Part shown: one piece after another, positions 31,973 through 40,814 of the stretch | Numbering within the stretch: the first letter of the stretch is position 1 | Layout of the letters: each line of letters opens with the position of its first letter | Assembly (NCBI GenBank): GCA_964633225.1 | Contig: CAZWFQ010000026.1 | Coordinates: 1-45,405 of the forward strand | Source of the DNA: JAKQIM01 sp964633225 | GTDB lineage: Bacteria; Chloroflexota; Anaerolineae; Anaerolineales; UBA4823 | Direction: 5' to 3' | Length of the DNA stretch: 45,405 bases | Notes under the pieces: generated by a model | Told to the model about the DNA's origin: nothing | The model's input: only the letters and a program-made list of their open reading frames with translations | Databases searched by the model: none | Made by a program: the position numbers and the translations under genes

Positions 31973-33241
31973 TTACGCGAACCGGCGGCGGAAGAAGAAC
32001 GCTCCGATCGCAAACATCACCAGGCCCATCCCAACCAACACCAGGAAGGGTAAGACCATTTCAATGGCAGGCTGTCCAGATAGGGCCAACTGCCAGGCTT
32101 TCAGCACCCAACCCTGGGGAGTGAAACTGCCAATGGTATTGAAAGCTTCGGGCATCTTGACATTGGTGGTGAACAAGCCGCTGACCATGCCCAGGGCAGT
32201 CAAGGCGCCGCCAAAGATCGGGCCGGCCTGGCGGCTGGTTTTGATAAAAGCCACCAATAGCACAGCCAGGCCCACAGCAGCAAACATCTGTCCCCCAAAA
32301 GCCAATGCCACTGCCGCCGGTTGGCCCCAGCGGATGCCGAAGAACAAACTCCCTGCCAGCAGCAGCACCAGGCCCTGGATGAACACAGTCAGCAAGACCG
32401 CCAGGAACTTGCCCGCCAGGATGGCTGTGCGCCGGGTGGGGGTGGTGAAGAGGCGCGGCAGTGTGCCTTCTTCAGATTCTTGCAAGATAGACATCATGGC
32501 ATAGGCCCCGGTAAAGAAAGAGAAAAAGATCATCTGCCCCGCCATGATAACGCCCATCATTGCCTGCATTCCGCGGCTTGTTTCAGCGCGGGCAGCGGGT
32601 GTGCTGAGCACCAGGACCGCCTCTGCTGGCGTATGGAACAGGGCACGTTGGAAAGCAGCGTACCAGCCGGCATACCGTTCAACCAAGGCCGGCAGGCTGG
32701 AGGGGGCGAGCGCCTGCCCATTTGCAGCCAGGCGGGCGTTAACCACTTCATACATCACGCCGCCGCCTGCCACGCCATCCAACAGCGAGGTGACCATATC
32801 CCGAACTACAGCCGGGCCGGTAGACAGGGTGGGGTCTTGCAAGATCGTAAGCGGCTTGCCTTCACCTGCCAGGTAAGCCTGGGTGAAGGCCTCGGGGATG
32901 ATGACCGCCACGCCGATTTCCTGGGCATCCAGGGCGGCGCGGGCGGCAGCAGCATCGGGGTAGTCGCGAGCGGTGATCCATGATTGCACGCTCTCATCAA
33001 AGAACATACTATGTATGCTCTCGCCCAGGGAGGCCTCCAAAGGGGAGTCTGCGGGCAGGGTATCGGCATTGACCACACCCACCTGCACAGCAGGCATGGC
33101 GGCCTCGCCATCTGGCATGCTGCCGAAGGCAGCAAAGATCAAAAACGTGACCAAGAGCGGCGCCGCAAGGGTCATGCCGATCAGGAAGAGGCTGCGCGAA
33201 GAACGCAGCAAGTCTTTTAAAGCAATGTCCAGGATCTTCAT
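31973..33241 (-). CDS. ABC-2 type exporter permease (first)
   Basis: A 422-aa permease with the same layout as its neighbour: a first TM helix ('SLFLIGMTLAAPLLVTFLIF'), a large extracytoplasmic loop ('AVQVGVVNADTLPADSPLEASL...EIGVAVIIPEAFTQAYLAGEG'), then five to six TM helices ('GVIMAGQMIFFSFFTGAYAM', 'FLAVLLTVFIQGLVLLLAGSL'). In the middle 'SILQESEEGTLPRLFTTPT' is the coupling-helix region typical of ABC-2 permeases. The stop of the ATPase gene is 9 bp upstream. Function: export of an unknown compound with the ATPase and the second permease. Confidence 0.9.
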   Translation of the reverse strand: MKILDIALKDLLRSSRSLFLIGMTLAAPLLVTFLIFAAFGSMPDGEAAMPAVQVGVVNADTLPADSPLEASLGESIHSMFFDESVQSWITARDYPDAAAARAALDAQEIGVAVIIPEAFTQAYLAGEGKPLTILQDPTLSTGPAVVRDMVTSLLDGVAGGGVMYEVVNARLAANGQALAPSSLPALVERYAGWYAAFQRALFHTPAEAVLVLSTPAARAETSRGMQAMMGVIMAGQMIFFSFFTGAYAMMSILQESEEGTLPRLFTTPTRRTAILAGKFLAVLLTVFIQGLVLLLAGSLFFGIRWGQPAAVALAFGGQMFAAVGLAVLLVAFIKTSRQAGPIFGGALTALGMVSGLFTTNVKMPEAFNTIGSFTPQGWVLKAWQLALSGQPAIEMVLPFLVLVGMGLVMFAIGAFFFRRRFA

Positions 33242-33250
33242 GTGTGCCTC

Positions 33251-34189
33251 TCAATCGCGCAAAGCGCGGCCCGTAAGGTGCAAAAAGACGGCTTCGAGGT
33301 TCGGCTCTTTGATATCGACACCGGTAATGCGGGCGTTCAACCGGGCGGCAGCCTCGAATAGACGCGGCAAGACGATATTGCTGTCGCTGACCAGGGCAGT
33401 GATCTGCCCATCACTTCTATCCACCCGCGAAACGCCCTCCACCTGCTTCCAGGCCGGGATGATGGTCTCTGCATCCACGTTCACGTGCAGGTCAAGGCGC
33501 GTCTGCTCGCCCACCAACTGGATGAGCTCTTTATAGGTGCCCTGCGCCACGATCTGGCCCTGGTCCATAATGGCAATGCGGTGCGAAAGCTCTTCAGCCT
33601 CTTCCATGTAATGCGTGGTGTAGAGCACCGTCATGCCCTGGGCATTGAGCTGTTTGACGTTATCGAGGATGTGGCGGCGCGACTGGGGGTCGATTCCCAC
33701 GGTCGGCTCATCCATGATGATCACGGCTGGTTTGTGCAGCAGGGCCGCGCCGATGTTAACCCGCCGCTTCATGCCACCCGAGTATTTGCTGACTGCTTCT
33801 TTCTGGCGGTCAGCCAGGCCAATGATCTCCAACACCTCATCCACGCGAGCCTTCAACGCCGGGCCGCGCAGGCCGTACATCTTGCCCCAGAAGACCAGGT
33901 TTTCACGCGCCGAGAGGTCTGGATACAGGGCAACATCCTGCGGCACCACGCCGAGAGAGGCCTTGGCGGCCTCGGGGGCCTGGGTGATCGAATGTCCCAT
34001 GATGAAGGCCTGGCCTGCGCTGGGCGCAAGCAGCCCGGCAAGCATCGAAATGGTGGTGGATTTGCCCGCCCCATTGGGGCCCAGCAAGCTGAATACCTCG
34101 CCAGGGGCAGCCGAAAAGCTGACATCCCGGACAGCCAACAGGTCACCGAAAGATCTGCGAAGGGATTGAACATCGATTGCAAGTGTCAT
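33251..34189 (-). CDS. ABC exporter ATP-binding protein
   Basis: A 312-aa ATPase of the DrrA/CcmA type: Walker A 'LLGPNGAGKSTT', Q-loop region 'GVVPQDVALYPDLS', signature 'KYSGGMKRRV', Walker B 'AVIIMDEPTVGID' and H-loop 'VLYTTHYMEEA', followed by a ~100-residue C-terminal domain often seen in drug exporters of this class. GGAG eight nt before ATG 34189 fixes the start; the frame is open 61 codons further but that extension overlaps the divergent promoter region and has no ABC similarity. First gene of the exporter operon, divergent from a two-component system that may control it. Confidence 0.93.
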   Translation of the reverse strand: MTLAIDVQSLRRSFGDLLAVRDVSFSAAPGEVFSLLGPNGAGKSTTISMLAGLLAPSAGQAFIMGHSITQAPEAAKASLGVVPQDVALYPDLSARENLVFWGKMYGLRGPALKARVDEVLEIIGLADRQKEAVSKYSGGMKRRVNIGAALLHKPAVIIMDEPTVGIDPQSRRHILDNVKQLNAQGMTVLYTTHYMEEAEELSHRIAIMDQGQIVAQGTYKELIQLVGEQTRLDLHVNVDAETIIPAWKQVEGVSRVDRSDGQITALVSDSNIVLPRLFEAAARLNARITGVDIKEPNLEAVFLHLTGRALRD

Positions 34190-34356
34190 TGCGTTTCTCC
34201 TTAAGACGATTGAAATCGTTACGGCGATTTCTACTTTACCAGTATACCCACTTCGATGATTTGACACAGCGTACGGGCGGATAGTCTTGCCTTGTACTTT
34301 CGGACAATGTACGTCGAGACAATGGCAGAAACGCCAAACCGGTTTACAATAAAGGC

Positions 34357-35568
34357 ATGCAAACGAGAACATCTCCTCCGATGGTTGAATACGACTCGCG
34401 CTGGCTGATGGGTTTTCTTACCCTGGTGGTGGCGATCATGTACTTCGTATCGCTGTTCTCCACACCGGCTTTGCGCCAACCGCTGAACCTGGCAGCCTTC
34501 ACCGCGCTGATCCTGGTACATATCTTCTTACATTGGAAGCTAGAAGCAATCAGCAAACACCGGTTCGGCATTTTGAGCTATATTCTCATCCAAGGGGTAC
34601 TGGCTTTTGCGATCGCCTGGATGTCTGGCACGGTGGGCATGGTCTTTGCGCTCTTCATGGGATTAATCGGAGAAGGGTTTGGCCTGCTGGGGCTCACCTG
34701 GCGCGGTTTCCTGGCAATCATCTACTACTTATTGCTTTCGCTGATCATCTTCATTCACTTCACTGGGGCGCAAAACGCCATCTGGTGGGCCCTGGGCACC
34801 CTGCCCATCGTGCTCTTTGTGGGCATCTATGTGATCCTTTACATGCGGCAGACCGAAGCCCGCGAGCACGCCCAGACCCTGGCTGGGGAGCTGGAAACGG
34901 CAAACCGCCAATTAACAGAATATGCGGCCCGGGTGGAAGACCTGACCATCGCCAATGAGCGCCAGCGCATGGCGCGCGAGCTGCACGACACCCTCTCGCA
35001 AGGCCTGGCTGGGCTCATCCTACAGTTAGAAGCCGCTGATGCGCACCTGAGCCAGCAGCACCCCGAAAAAGCTGCCGCCATTGTCCAGCAAGCCATGCAG
35101 CGGGCGCGTGCTACGCTGGCGGATTCGCGGCGCGCCATTAGCGACCTGCGCCAGTCCAGCACCGACGAGTTAGCAGAAACCCTGCGCCTGAAGGCAGTTC
35201 ACTTCACCGAATCTGCCGGCATCCCCTGTGCTTTTGAAGCCAGCCCCCTGCCGCTGATGCCCGATGCGGTCAAAGAAGTGGTGCTGCGCAGCACCAGTGA
35301 GCTGTTAACCAACATCGCCCGGCATGCCAATGCAACCAAGGCATCATTGAAGGTATTCGCCACGCCCACGCACCTGAAACTTAGCCTTCACGATAATGGG
35401 GTGGGGTTTGACCCGCAAAAGATCCCTGCCGGGCATTACGGCCTGCTGGGCGTGCGCGAACGGGTGCACATGGCAGGCGGCGAATTAACCCTTGATAGCA
35501 CACCACAACAGGGTACAATCATCCAGATAGAGCTGCCCCTTCAACCGGCAGTTCTGGAATCCGCATGA
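34357..35568 (+). CDS. NarL-type membrane sensor histidine kinase
   Basis: A 403-aa kinase. Five to six TM helices (~15-170) without a large extracytoplasmic domain suggest sensing within the membrane, as in DesK- and LiaS-like kinases. A short coiled coil precedes the HisKA_3 box 'MARELHDTLSQGLAGL' with His210, and the ATPase domain shows 'STSELLTNIARHANA', 'DNGVGFD' and 'GLLGVRERV'. The ATG is 7 nt after TACAAT, so the message could be nearly leaderless; ATG 34381 lacks a ribosome site too. It overlaps the response-regulator gene by 4 bp and is divergent from an ABC exporter, a frequent pairing where the kinase responds to membrane stress or to the exported substance. Confidence 0.9.
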   Translation: MQTRTSPPMVEYDSRWLMGFLTLVVAIMYFVSLFSTPALRQPLNLAAFTALILVHIFLHWKLEAISKHRFGILSYILIQGVLAFAIAWMSGTVGMVFALFMGLIGEGFGLLGLTWRGFLAIIYYLLLSLIIFIHFTGAQNAIWWALGTLPIVLFVGIYVILYMRQTEAREHAQTLAGELETANRQLTEYAARVEDLTIANERQRMARELHDTLSQGLAGLILQLEAADAHLSQQHPEKAAAIVQQAMQRARATLADSRRAISDLRQSSTDELAETLRLKAVHFTESAGIPCAFEASPLPLMPDAVKEVVLRSTSELLTNIARHANATKASLKVFATPTHLKLSLHDNGVGFDPQKIPAGHYGLLGVRERVHMAGGELTLDSTPQQGTIIQIELPLQPAVLESA

Positions 35569-36215
35569 TCCGTATCCTGATTGCTGACGACCACCTGATC
35601 ATTCGCCAGGGCCTGCGCCTGATCCTCGAAACCGAAAATGAGGTAGACCCTAGCCTGCGCTTCGAGCTGGTCGGCGAGGCCGCCGATGGCGCCGAGGCCA
35701 TACGCCTATGCGCAGCCCTGCACCCCGACGTGGTGCTCATGGACCTGCGCATGCCCGGCATGGATGGCCTGACCGCCATTGAGCATTTGCACAAAGAACA
35801 GCCCCAGGTGGCAGTCGTCATCCTGACCACTTTCAACGAAGACGAGCTGATGCTGCGCGGCCTGCGCGCCGGAGCCAAAGGGTTCTTGCTCAAAGACACC
35901 GATCGCCAGGCCCTCTTCGACACCATCCGGGCGGCAGCGCGCGGCGAAACCCTGCTCAAGCCCGAGACCATGACGCGCCTGCTGGCCCAGGTTGGGCGGC
36001 AGGCTAACCCGGCAGGCAGCCCCTTTGGCCTGACCGAGCGCGAGCGCGAAGTGCTGGCCGCCGTAGCGCAGGGTGAGCGCAGCAAGGAGATCGCCCTGCG
36101 CCTGAACATCACCGAGCGCACGGTCAAAGCCCACCTGGCAAGCATCTATAATAAGTTAGGGGTTGATTCTCGCGCTGCAGCCATTGCCGTGGCTTCAAAG
36201 CACGCATTGCTCTAA
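35565..36215 (+). CDS. NarL/LuxR-family response regulator
   Basis: A 216-aa regulator: acidic pair 'LIADDHLII', phospho-acceptor Asp60 in 'VLMDLRMPG', Thr in 'VILTTFNED', Lys in 'GFLLKDT' and a C-terminal HTH 'LTEREREVLAAVAQGERSKEIALRLNITERTVKAHLASIYNKLGV'-type. Its HTH is canonical, unlike that of the ComA-like regulator at 3785. The start overlaps the kinase stop (ATGA). It probably controls its own operon and the divergent ABC exporter. Standard length for the family. Confidence 0.95.
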   Translation: MIRILIADDHLIIRQGLRLILETENEVDPSLRFELVGEAADGAEAIRLCAALHPDVVLMDLRMPGMDGLTAIEHLHKEQPQVAVVILTTFNEDELMLRGLRAGAKGFLLKDTDRQALFDTIRAAARGETLLKPETMTRLLAQVGRQANPAGSPFGLTEREREVLAAVAQGERSKEIALRLNITERTVKAHLASIYNKLGVDSRAAAIAVASKHALL

Positions 36216-36224
36216 CACTTGCGA

Positions 36225-37478
36225 ATGAACACCCCTACCCCCACCCCAAAAGCCCGCCTGCTGACGCCGCTGCTGCTGCTCTTCATGCTCGCCATGATCC
36301 TGGCCAACATGGGCGGCAACATGTACGGCCCGCTAGAAGCACTTTACCTGAAAGAACTGGGAGCAGGCATCGCGCAGATCGGGCTGTTCTATACGCTCTC
36401 CCAAATCATCCCCCTGCTGCTGCAAATCTTAGGCGGCTGGCTCTCCGACTCGATCGGACGCCTGCGCGCCATTGCCATCGGCAGCGTGGTGGGCGTCTTT
36501 ATGTACGTGCCGTTGATCCTGGCCACGCGCTGGGAATGGGTGCTGTTTGCCTCCGCCTTGAGCGCAGTCACGCGTTCGCTGATCGGCCCCAGTTTCGATG
36601 CGTTCATCGCCGATCACTCGGCCCCCGAAAACCGTGCCCGCCTGTTTGGCATCACCCAAACCCTATATGGGGTGGTGGGCGTGATCGGGCCGGTCTTGGG
36701 CGGCTACCTGGTGGATGGGATGGGTTTTAAGAAGATGCTCCTGGTGGCCGCTGGGCTGTACCTGGCAGCCACCGTGATTCGCATCAGCATGGCCCGCGAA
36801 GCTTCCAAAACTCAGGATGCGGCACCCAGCAAATTAACCTTTGACAACCTGAGCACCAACCTGGCGGCCATTTTCACCCTGATCCTGGCAGGCGGCCTGT
36901 TCACCTGGATCTTGATCACGGACGGGGTGCGCGACATCTTCTTCAACATGTCGTTCAGCTTCTTATCCGTTTATATGCAAGATATTGCCGGCCTGAGCAT
37001 CAGCCAGATCGGCGTGATGAGCAGCATCTTCGGCGTGGCAATGATGGCGGTGATGATTCCGGCTGGGTGGCTGGCTGACAAGGTGGGAGAACGGGTGAAC
37101 ATCGCCGTGTCCTTCCTGTTCATGGCCGTCTCCATTGCCATGATCGCCACGCTGCCCCCTGCCAGCCCGGTCTGGCTGTACAGCCTGGGCTGGGTGATTG
37201 CCGGGATTGGCGTGGGGTTAGCCAGCCCGGCTTACCAATCGCTGATCAGCAAGGCTGTCCCCCCGCACCTGCGCGGGGTGGCCTTTGGCCTGTTCAGCAC
37301 CAGCCTGGGGCTGGTTTCGCTGCCGGCGCCTGTCATCGGCGGCTACTTGTGGGAACAGGTCAGCCCACAGTTTCCCTTCTTCCTCACCGCAGGAGCATCC
37401 CTGCTTTCGATCATCCCGGTATGGCTCAAATTCAAGGTCAAAGACAGCCCGGCAAGCACCCAAGAGGGGACCCCATGA
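36225..37478 (+). CDS. MFS transporter
   Basis: A 417-aa transporter with 12 TM helices. The A-like motif reads 'GGWLSDSIGRLRAI' after helix 2, with a second one ('AGWLADKVGERV') in the second half; 'GVVGVIGPVLGGYLVD' resembles the C-motif of antiporters. The start ATG follows nine bases after the regulator stop; a TTG six bases before is less likely. It overlaps the diguanylate cyclase gene by 4 bp. The substrate is not evident; drug or metabolite efflux in a stress-response operon is plausible. Confidence 0.9.
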   Translation: MNTPTPTPKARLLTPLLLLFMLAMILANMGGNMYGPLEALYLKELGAGIAQIGLFYTLSQIIPLLLQILGGWLSDSIGRLRAIAIGSVVGVFMYVPLILATRWEWVLFASALSAVTRSLIGPSFDAFIADHSAPENRARLFGITQTLYGVVGVIGPVLGGYLVDGMGFKKMLLVAAGLYLAATVIRISMAREASKTQDAAPSKLTFDNLSTNLAAIFTLILAGGLFTWILITDGVRDIFFNMSFSFLSVYMQDIAGLSISQIGVMSSIFGVAMMAVMIPAGWLADKVGERVNIAVSFLFMAVSIAMIATLPPASPVWLYSLGWVIAGIGVGLASPAYQSLISKAVPPHLRGVAFGLFSTSLGLVSLPAPVIGGYLWEQVSPQFPFFLTAGASLLSIIPVWLKFKVKDSPASTQEGTP

Positions 37479-38920
37479 AACCTATAGAAACGGAGCATTA
37501 CCATATCTTGTTCGAATACGCACCCATCTCTCTCTGGGAAGAAGATTACAGCGGCATCCGGTGCATGTTTGAAGACCTGCGCGGGCAAGGCATTCAGTCA
37601 CTGGCAGCTTACCTGGCACAGCACCCCGATTTCGTAGACGCCTGCATGCGCCAGATCCAGGTCCAGCACGTCAACCTGCAAACGCTAAAGCTGTTCAAGG
37701 CCGCCTCGCAGGAGGAATTCCTGGCGAACCTGGAGCACGTCTTTGGCGACGGCATGCGCCACCATATGCAAAGTGAGCTGCTGGCATTGTGGAACGGCGA
37801 CCTAGAATGGAACGGAGATGGGGTCAACTATACCCTTGAGGGTGAAGCCCTGGACATCTTGCTGCATTGGCGCATTCTGCCGGGTTCCGAACAGAGCTGG
37901 CAGCGTGTGCTGGTGACGATCGAGGATATCACTGCCCGCAAGCAAGCCGAACGCCGCCTGGAAAGCCTGTTCGAGGCCTCGCCCATTTCCCTCTGGGAAG
38001 AAGATTACAGCGGCGTAAAAGCGCACTTTGATGCCCTGCGCACCGAGGGGGTGCAAGACCTGGAGGCTTACCTGCACGATCATCCCCAAACAGTGTCGCA
38101 CTGTATGAAGCTGATCCGGGTACTCTCGGTCAACCAGAAAACGCTGGACCTCTTTGGTGCCAGCTCTCAAAAACACCTGCTGGCCAACCTGGAGCGGGTC
38201 TTTCGCGGCGAGATGGAGGCGCACTTCGCTCACGAATTGATCGACCTGTGGAATGGGCGGTTGGCTTACGAACGCGAAGGCATCAACTACGCCCTGAACG
38301 GTGATCCGATCAACATCACACTCAATTTCCGCGTCATGCCCGGGCACGAAGAAGACTTTGCCTGGGTGCTGGTGGCAATCCAGGATATCACGGCGCGCAA
38401 AAAGGCTGAACATTACCTGCGCTACCTGGGCACGCATGATGTGATGACCGGGCTGTTTAACCGCGCCTTTTTCCAGGAAACAGTGGAACAGCTTGAGCGA
38501 GAACGCCGCGATCCGATCAGCGTGATCGTGGTGGACCTGGATTACTTAAAGGTAACCAACGATGACCAGGGGCACCAGGCTGGCGACGGATTGATCCGCC
38601 GGGCCGCCGAGGTGCTGAAAGCAGGCTTCGAGGACGAATCATCAAGGGCGCCGGTTGTGGCGCGCATCGGTGGGGATGAATTCGCTGTCTTGCTGCCCGG
38701 CCTGGACGCCCCCAAAGCTGCTGAGGCGGTCAAACGCCTGCGGAAGCTGATTGGGTTGAACAACCATTATTACCGCCAGCCCGAGTTGAGCCTTTCAATC
38801 GGCACTGCCACCAGCCAAGCGGGGCTTTCGCTAGAGAAAGTGATCAACCTGGCGGATAATGCCATGTACGCCGATAAAGCTTCACATCGCAAAACTGCAA
38901 AAGGAGAACCGACTTCATGA
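37475..38920 (+). CDS. Diguanylate cyclase with two tandem PAS domains
   Basis: A 481-aa cytoplasmic enzyme. Two PAS domains (~8-160 and ~165-310) are alike, both opening with 'PISLWEEDYSG' and closing with 'EDITARK' or 'QDITARK', which shows an internal duplication. A GGDEF domain follows (~320-475) with 'DVMTGLFNRAFF', 'DLDYLKVTND' and the active 'RIGGDEFAVLLPG'. The active-site sequence is intact, so c-di-GMP synthesis is expected; I see no RxxD inhibition site in the usual place. No TM helix. The start overlaps the MFS stop (ATGA), and the end overlaps the next gene the same way. Confidence 0.93.
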   Translation: MKPIETEHYHILFEYAPISLWEEDYSGIRCMFEDLRGQGIQSLAAYLAQHPDFVDACMRQIQVQHVNLQTLKLFKAASQEEFLANLEHVFGDGMRHHMQSELLALWNGDLEWNGDGVNYTLEGEALDILLHWRILPGSEQSWQRVLVTIEDITARKQAERRLESLFEASPISLWEEDYSGVKAHFDALRTEGVQDLEAYLHDHPQTVSHCMKLIRVLSVNQKTLDLFGASSQKHLLANLERVFRGEMEAHFAHELIDLWNGRLAYEREGINYALNGDPINITLNFRVMPGHEEDFAWVLVAIQDITARKKAEHYLRYLGTHDVMTGLFNRAFFQETVEQLERERRDPISVIVVDLDYLKVTNDDQGHQAGDGLIRRAAEVLKAGFEDESSRAPVVARIGGDEFAVLLPGLDAPKAAEAVKRLRKLIGLNNHYYRQPELSLSIGTATSQAGLSLEKVINLADNAMYADKASHRKTAKGEPTS

Positions 38921-39300
38921 ACACCACCCCCGCAACCATCACCGCCCTGTTTGACCAATGGAACCAGGCCCTGCTTTCAGGCGATGCGAACCAGGTGGCA
39001 CAGTTATATGCCACCAACGCCATCCTCCTGCCCACCGTCTCGAACCGGGTGCGCCACACGTACCTGGAGATCCGGGATTATTTCGAACACTTCTTGCAGA
39101 AGAACCCGGCTGGAACGATCGACGAATCGAACGTGCGCATCTTTGGCGAGATGGCGATCCACTCTGGCCTATACACCTTCACACTGTCGCCTCAAGGCAA
39201 AGCCCCTCAAACAGTGCACGCCCGCTTTACGTTCGTTTACCACTGGTTTGGAGATCGTTGGCTGATCGTAGAGCATCATTCTTCAGCCATGCCGGAATAA
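38917..39300 (+). CDS. SnoaL/NTF2-like protein (CaMKII-association type)
   Basis: A 127-aa protein with the cone-shaped alpha+beta fold: 'ITALFDQWNQALLSGDANQVAQLYATNAILLPT', 'IRDYFEHFLQKNPAG', 'HARFTFVYHWFGDRWLIVEHHSSAMP'. The pattern matches proteins annotated as calcium/calmodulin-dependent kinase II association domain in bacteria; most lack a known function and may bind small ligands. No signal peptide. Last gene of the five-gene operon, start overlapping the cyclase stop. Confidence 0.88.
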   Translation: MNTTPATITALFDQWNQALLSGDANQVAQLYATNAILLPTVSNRVRHTYLEIRDYFEHFLQKNPAGTIDESNVRIFGEMAIHSGLYTFTLSPQGKAPQTVHARFTFVYHWFGDRWLIVEHHSSAMPE

Positions 39301-39413
39301 ACATGCAGTACTGGTCAGTAGTCAACGGCAAAGGGCAAAATCCGATATAATTATGCTGTACCTTCCATAGATCTGGGAGTGTGGGGATCCCGGCTGGTTT
39401 ACGAGGAGACCTC

Positions 39414-40757
39414 ATGACGAAAAAACCGGTTTTGACCGAACGCCAAAAGAAAGTCCTGGAACTGATGGAACATTTTATCCAGGAATATGGCTACCCCCCC
39501 AACGACCGTGAGATCTGCAATATGGCAAATATTGCATCTGCCAGCACGGTGCGATACATCCTCAGGCAGCTCGAAGAGATGGGCTACATCGAGATGGACA
39601 CCCACGTGGGGCGTGGGCTGCGCATGCTCAAGACAGCCGAGCAGGTGCCTGTTTCGCTTAAGCTGAGTGAGTATTTTGGCAAACAGGGCAAGTCGGAGAT
39701 CCTGGAAGTCCCATTGATCGGGCGCATCCTGGCCAGCACACCCATCCCCTTCCCGGTAGAAGATGGCCAGGGTGAGGAAGAAGCCGATCGAGACGAGCTG
39801 CGCCCAAGGGTAGCAGTTCCGCGCGGCTGGCTGCCCGAGAACCTGGAACTGTCGGCGGCTGCCAGGCTGTTCGCCTTTGAGGTGCGGGGCGATTCACTGG
39901 TCGACGCGCTGGTCAGTGATGGAGATATCGTGATCCTGCAGCCCGCCAAGGCGGCCCACAATGGCGATTTTGTAGCGGTATGGTTAAAAAACAAATCCAA
40001 AACCGCGCTGCGCTATTATTACAACGAAACAGGCCGCGAACGCCTTCAACCTGCCAACCCCAGCCTGGGGCCAACCCATTTTGACAGCCCCGGAGAAGTA
40101 GAGATCCAGGCGCGGGTGGTAGCAGTCCTGCGGTCTTCATTCAACGGACTGGGGGCGGCAGAGCTGCTGCCAACCCTGACCTTCCACATCTCGGGCGGCT
40201 CAAAGCTGACCCCCAGCTACCTGGTTGAGGGCGTCTTGCCATACATCAAAGCGGTTGCAGAGGTGCAAGAAATGATCCTGCAAATCCAGGGCGAACAACC
40301 GCAAGAAGTGATGATCCGCTCGATCAGCCAGCAGGCGCCCTCGTTCCGGATCAGTTTTGAGGGAGCCAGGGAGGCGATCGAGGTCATCCAGCGCTGGATC
40401 GCCCCATGGCGGCGCAGCCAGGTGGAGAGCATGGCGCGCATCCAGGAACGCAAAGCCGGCATTGAGATCGCCCTGGCCGAGGCAGAAATGCGGGCCGAGG
40501 AACTGATGCGGGCAAAGGAAAAATCCGAATACGAGAAGCTGGCCTCTGAGATCGATCTCAAGCGCCAGGTAGCAAAAAAAATGCAAGCAGAAAACGAGCA
40601 AGCCGAGATGAATTTGCAGAATGAAAGGTTGGCACTGGCGCCGAAGGTGCTGGCGGCTTATGGGCCCTGGCTTTCGGATGATGAACTCAACAAACTGGTG
40701 CCCAGGCTGCTTTCGCCGCTGATCTTACTGAGCTCAGTTCAGATCGAAGTGGGATAG
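39414..40757 (+). CDS. LexA-like protein with altered peptidase site and coiled-coil extension
   Basis: A 447-aa protein, about twice LexA's length. Residues ~1-70 are a LexA-type winged helix ('LTERQKKVLELMEHFIQEYG...SASTVRYILRQLEEMGYI'). Residues ~95-235 are an S24 peptidase-like domain with Ser161 in 'FEVRGDSLVDALVSDGD'. The cleavage-site region reads 'LIGRILASTP' instead of 'GRVAAGEP', so Ala-Gly becomes Ala-Ser, and the catalytic Lys position appears as Leu in 'KTALRYYY'. Residues ~240-330 are a soluble unknown domain, and ~335-410 a coiled coil rich in Glu, Lys and Ala ('IALAEAEMRAEELMRAKEKS'). Preceded by a TATAAT at 39346 and GAGGAGA. It may be a non-cleavable repressor or scaffold, not the SOS LexA. 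Confidence 0.85.
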   Translation: MTKKPVLTERQKKVLELMEHFIQEYGYPPNDREICNMANIASASTVRYILRQLEEMGYIEMDTHVGRGLRMLKTAEQVPVSLKLSEYFGKQGKSEILEVPLIGRILASTPIPFPVEDGQGEEEADRDELRPRVAVPRGWLPENLELSAAARLFAFEVRGDSLVDALVSDGDIVILQPAKAAHNGDFVAVWLKNKSKTALRYYYNETGRERLQPANPSLGPTHFDSPGEVEIQARVVAVLRSSFNGLGAAELLPTLTFHISGGSKLTPSYLVEGVLPYIKAVAEVQEMILQIQGEQPQEVMIRSISQQAPSFRISFEGAREAIEVIQRWIAPWRRSQVESMARIQERKAGIEIALAEAEMRAEELMRAKEKSEYEKLASEIDLKRQVAKKMQAENEQAEMNLQNERLALAPKVLAAYGPWLSDDELNKLVPRLLSPLILLSSVQIEVG

Positions 40758-40764
40758 GCGCTTA

Positions 40765-40807
40765 AATCAGCCAGGGCTGCGGCAAAAAACCGCAGCCCTG
40801 GCTGATT
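40765..40807. terminator. Bidirectional terminator
   Basis: Perfect 18-bp arms (40765-40782, 40790-40807) around a 7-nt A-rich loop, between the convergent LexA-like and FG-GAP protein genes. T-runs are absent on the sides, so termination could rely on the stem alone. Confidence 0.75.
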
Positions 40808-40814
40808 CATATTA

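Noticed and set aside
34190..34372. N-terminal extension of the ABC ATPase
   Set aside because: The 61 extra residues lack ABC similarity, overlap the divergent gene's start and have no ribosome site, whereas ATG 34189 has one.
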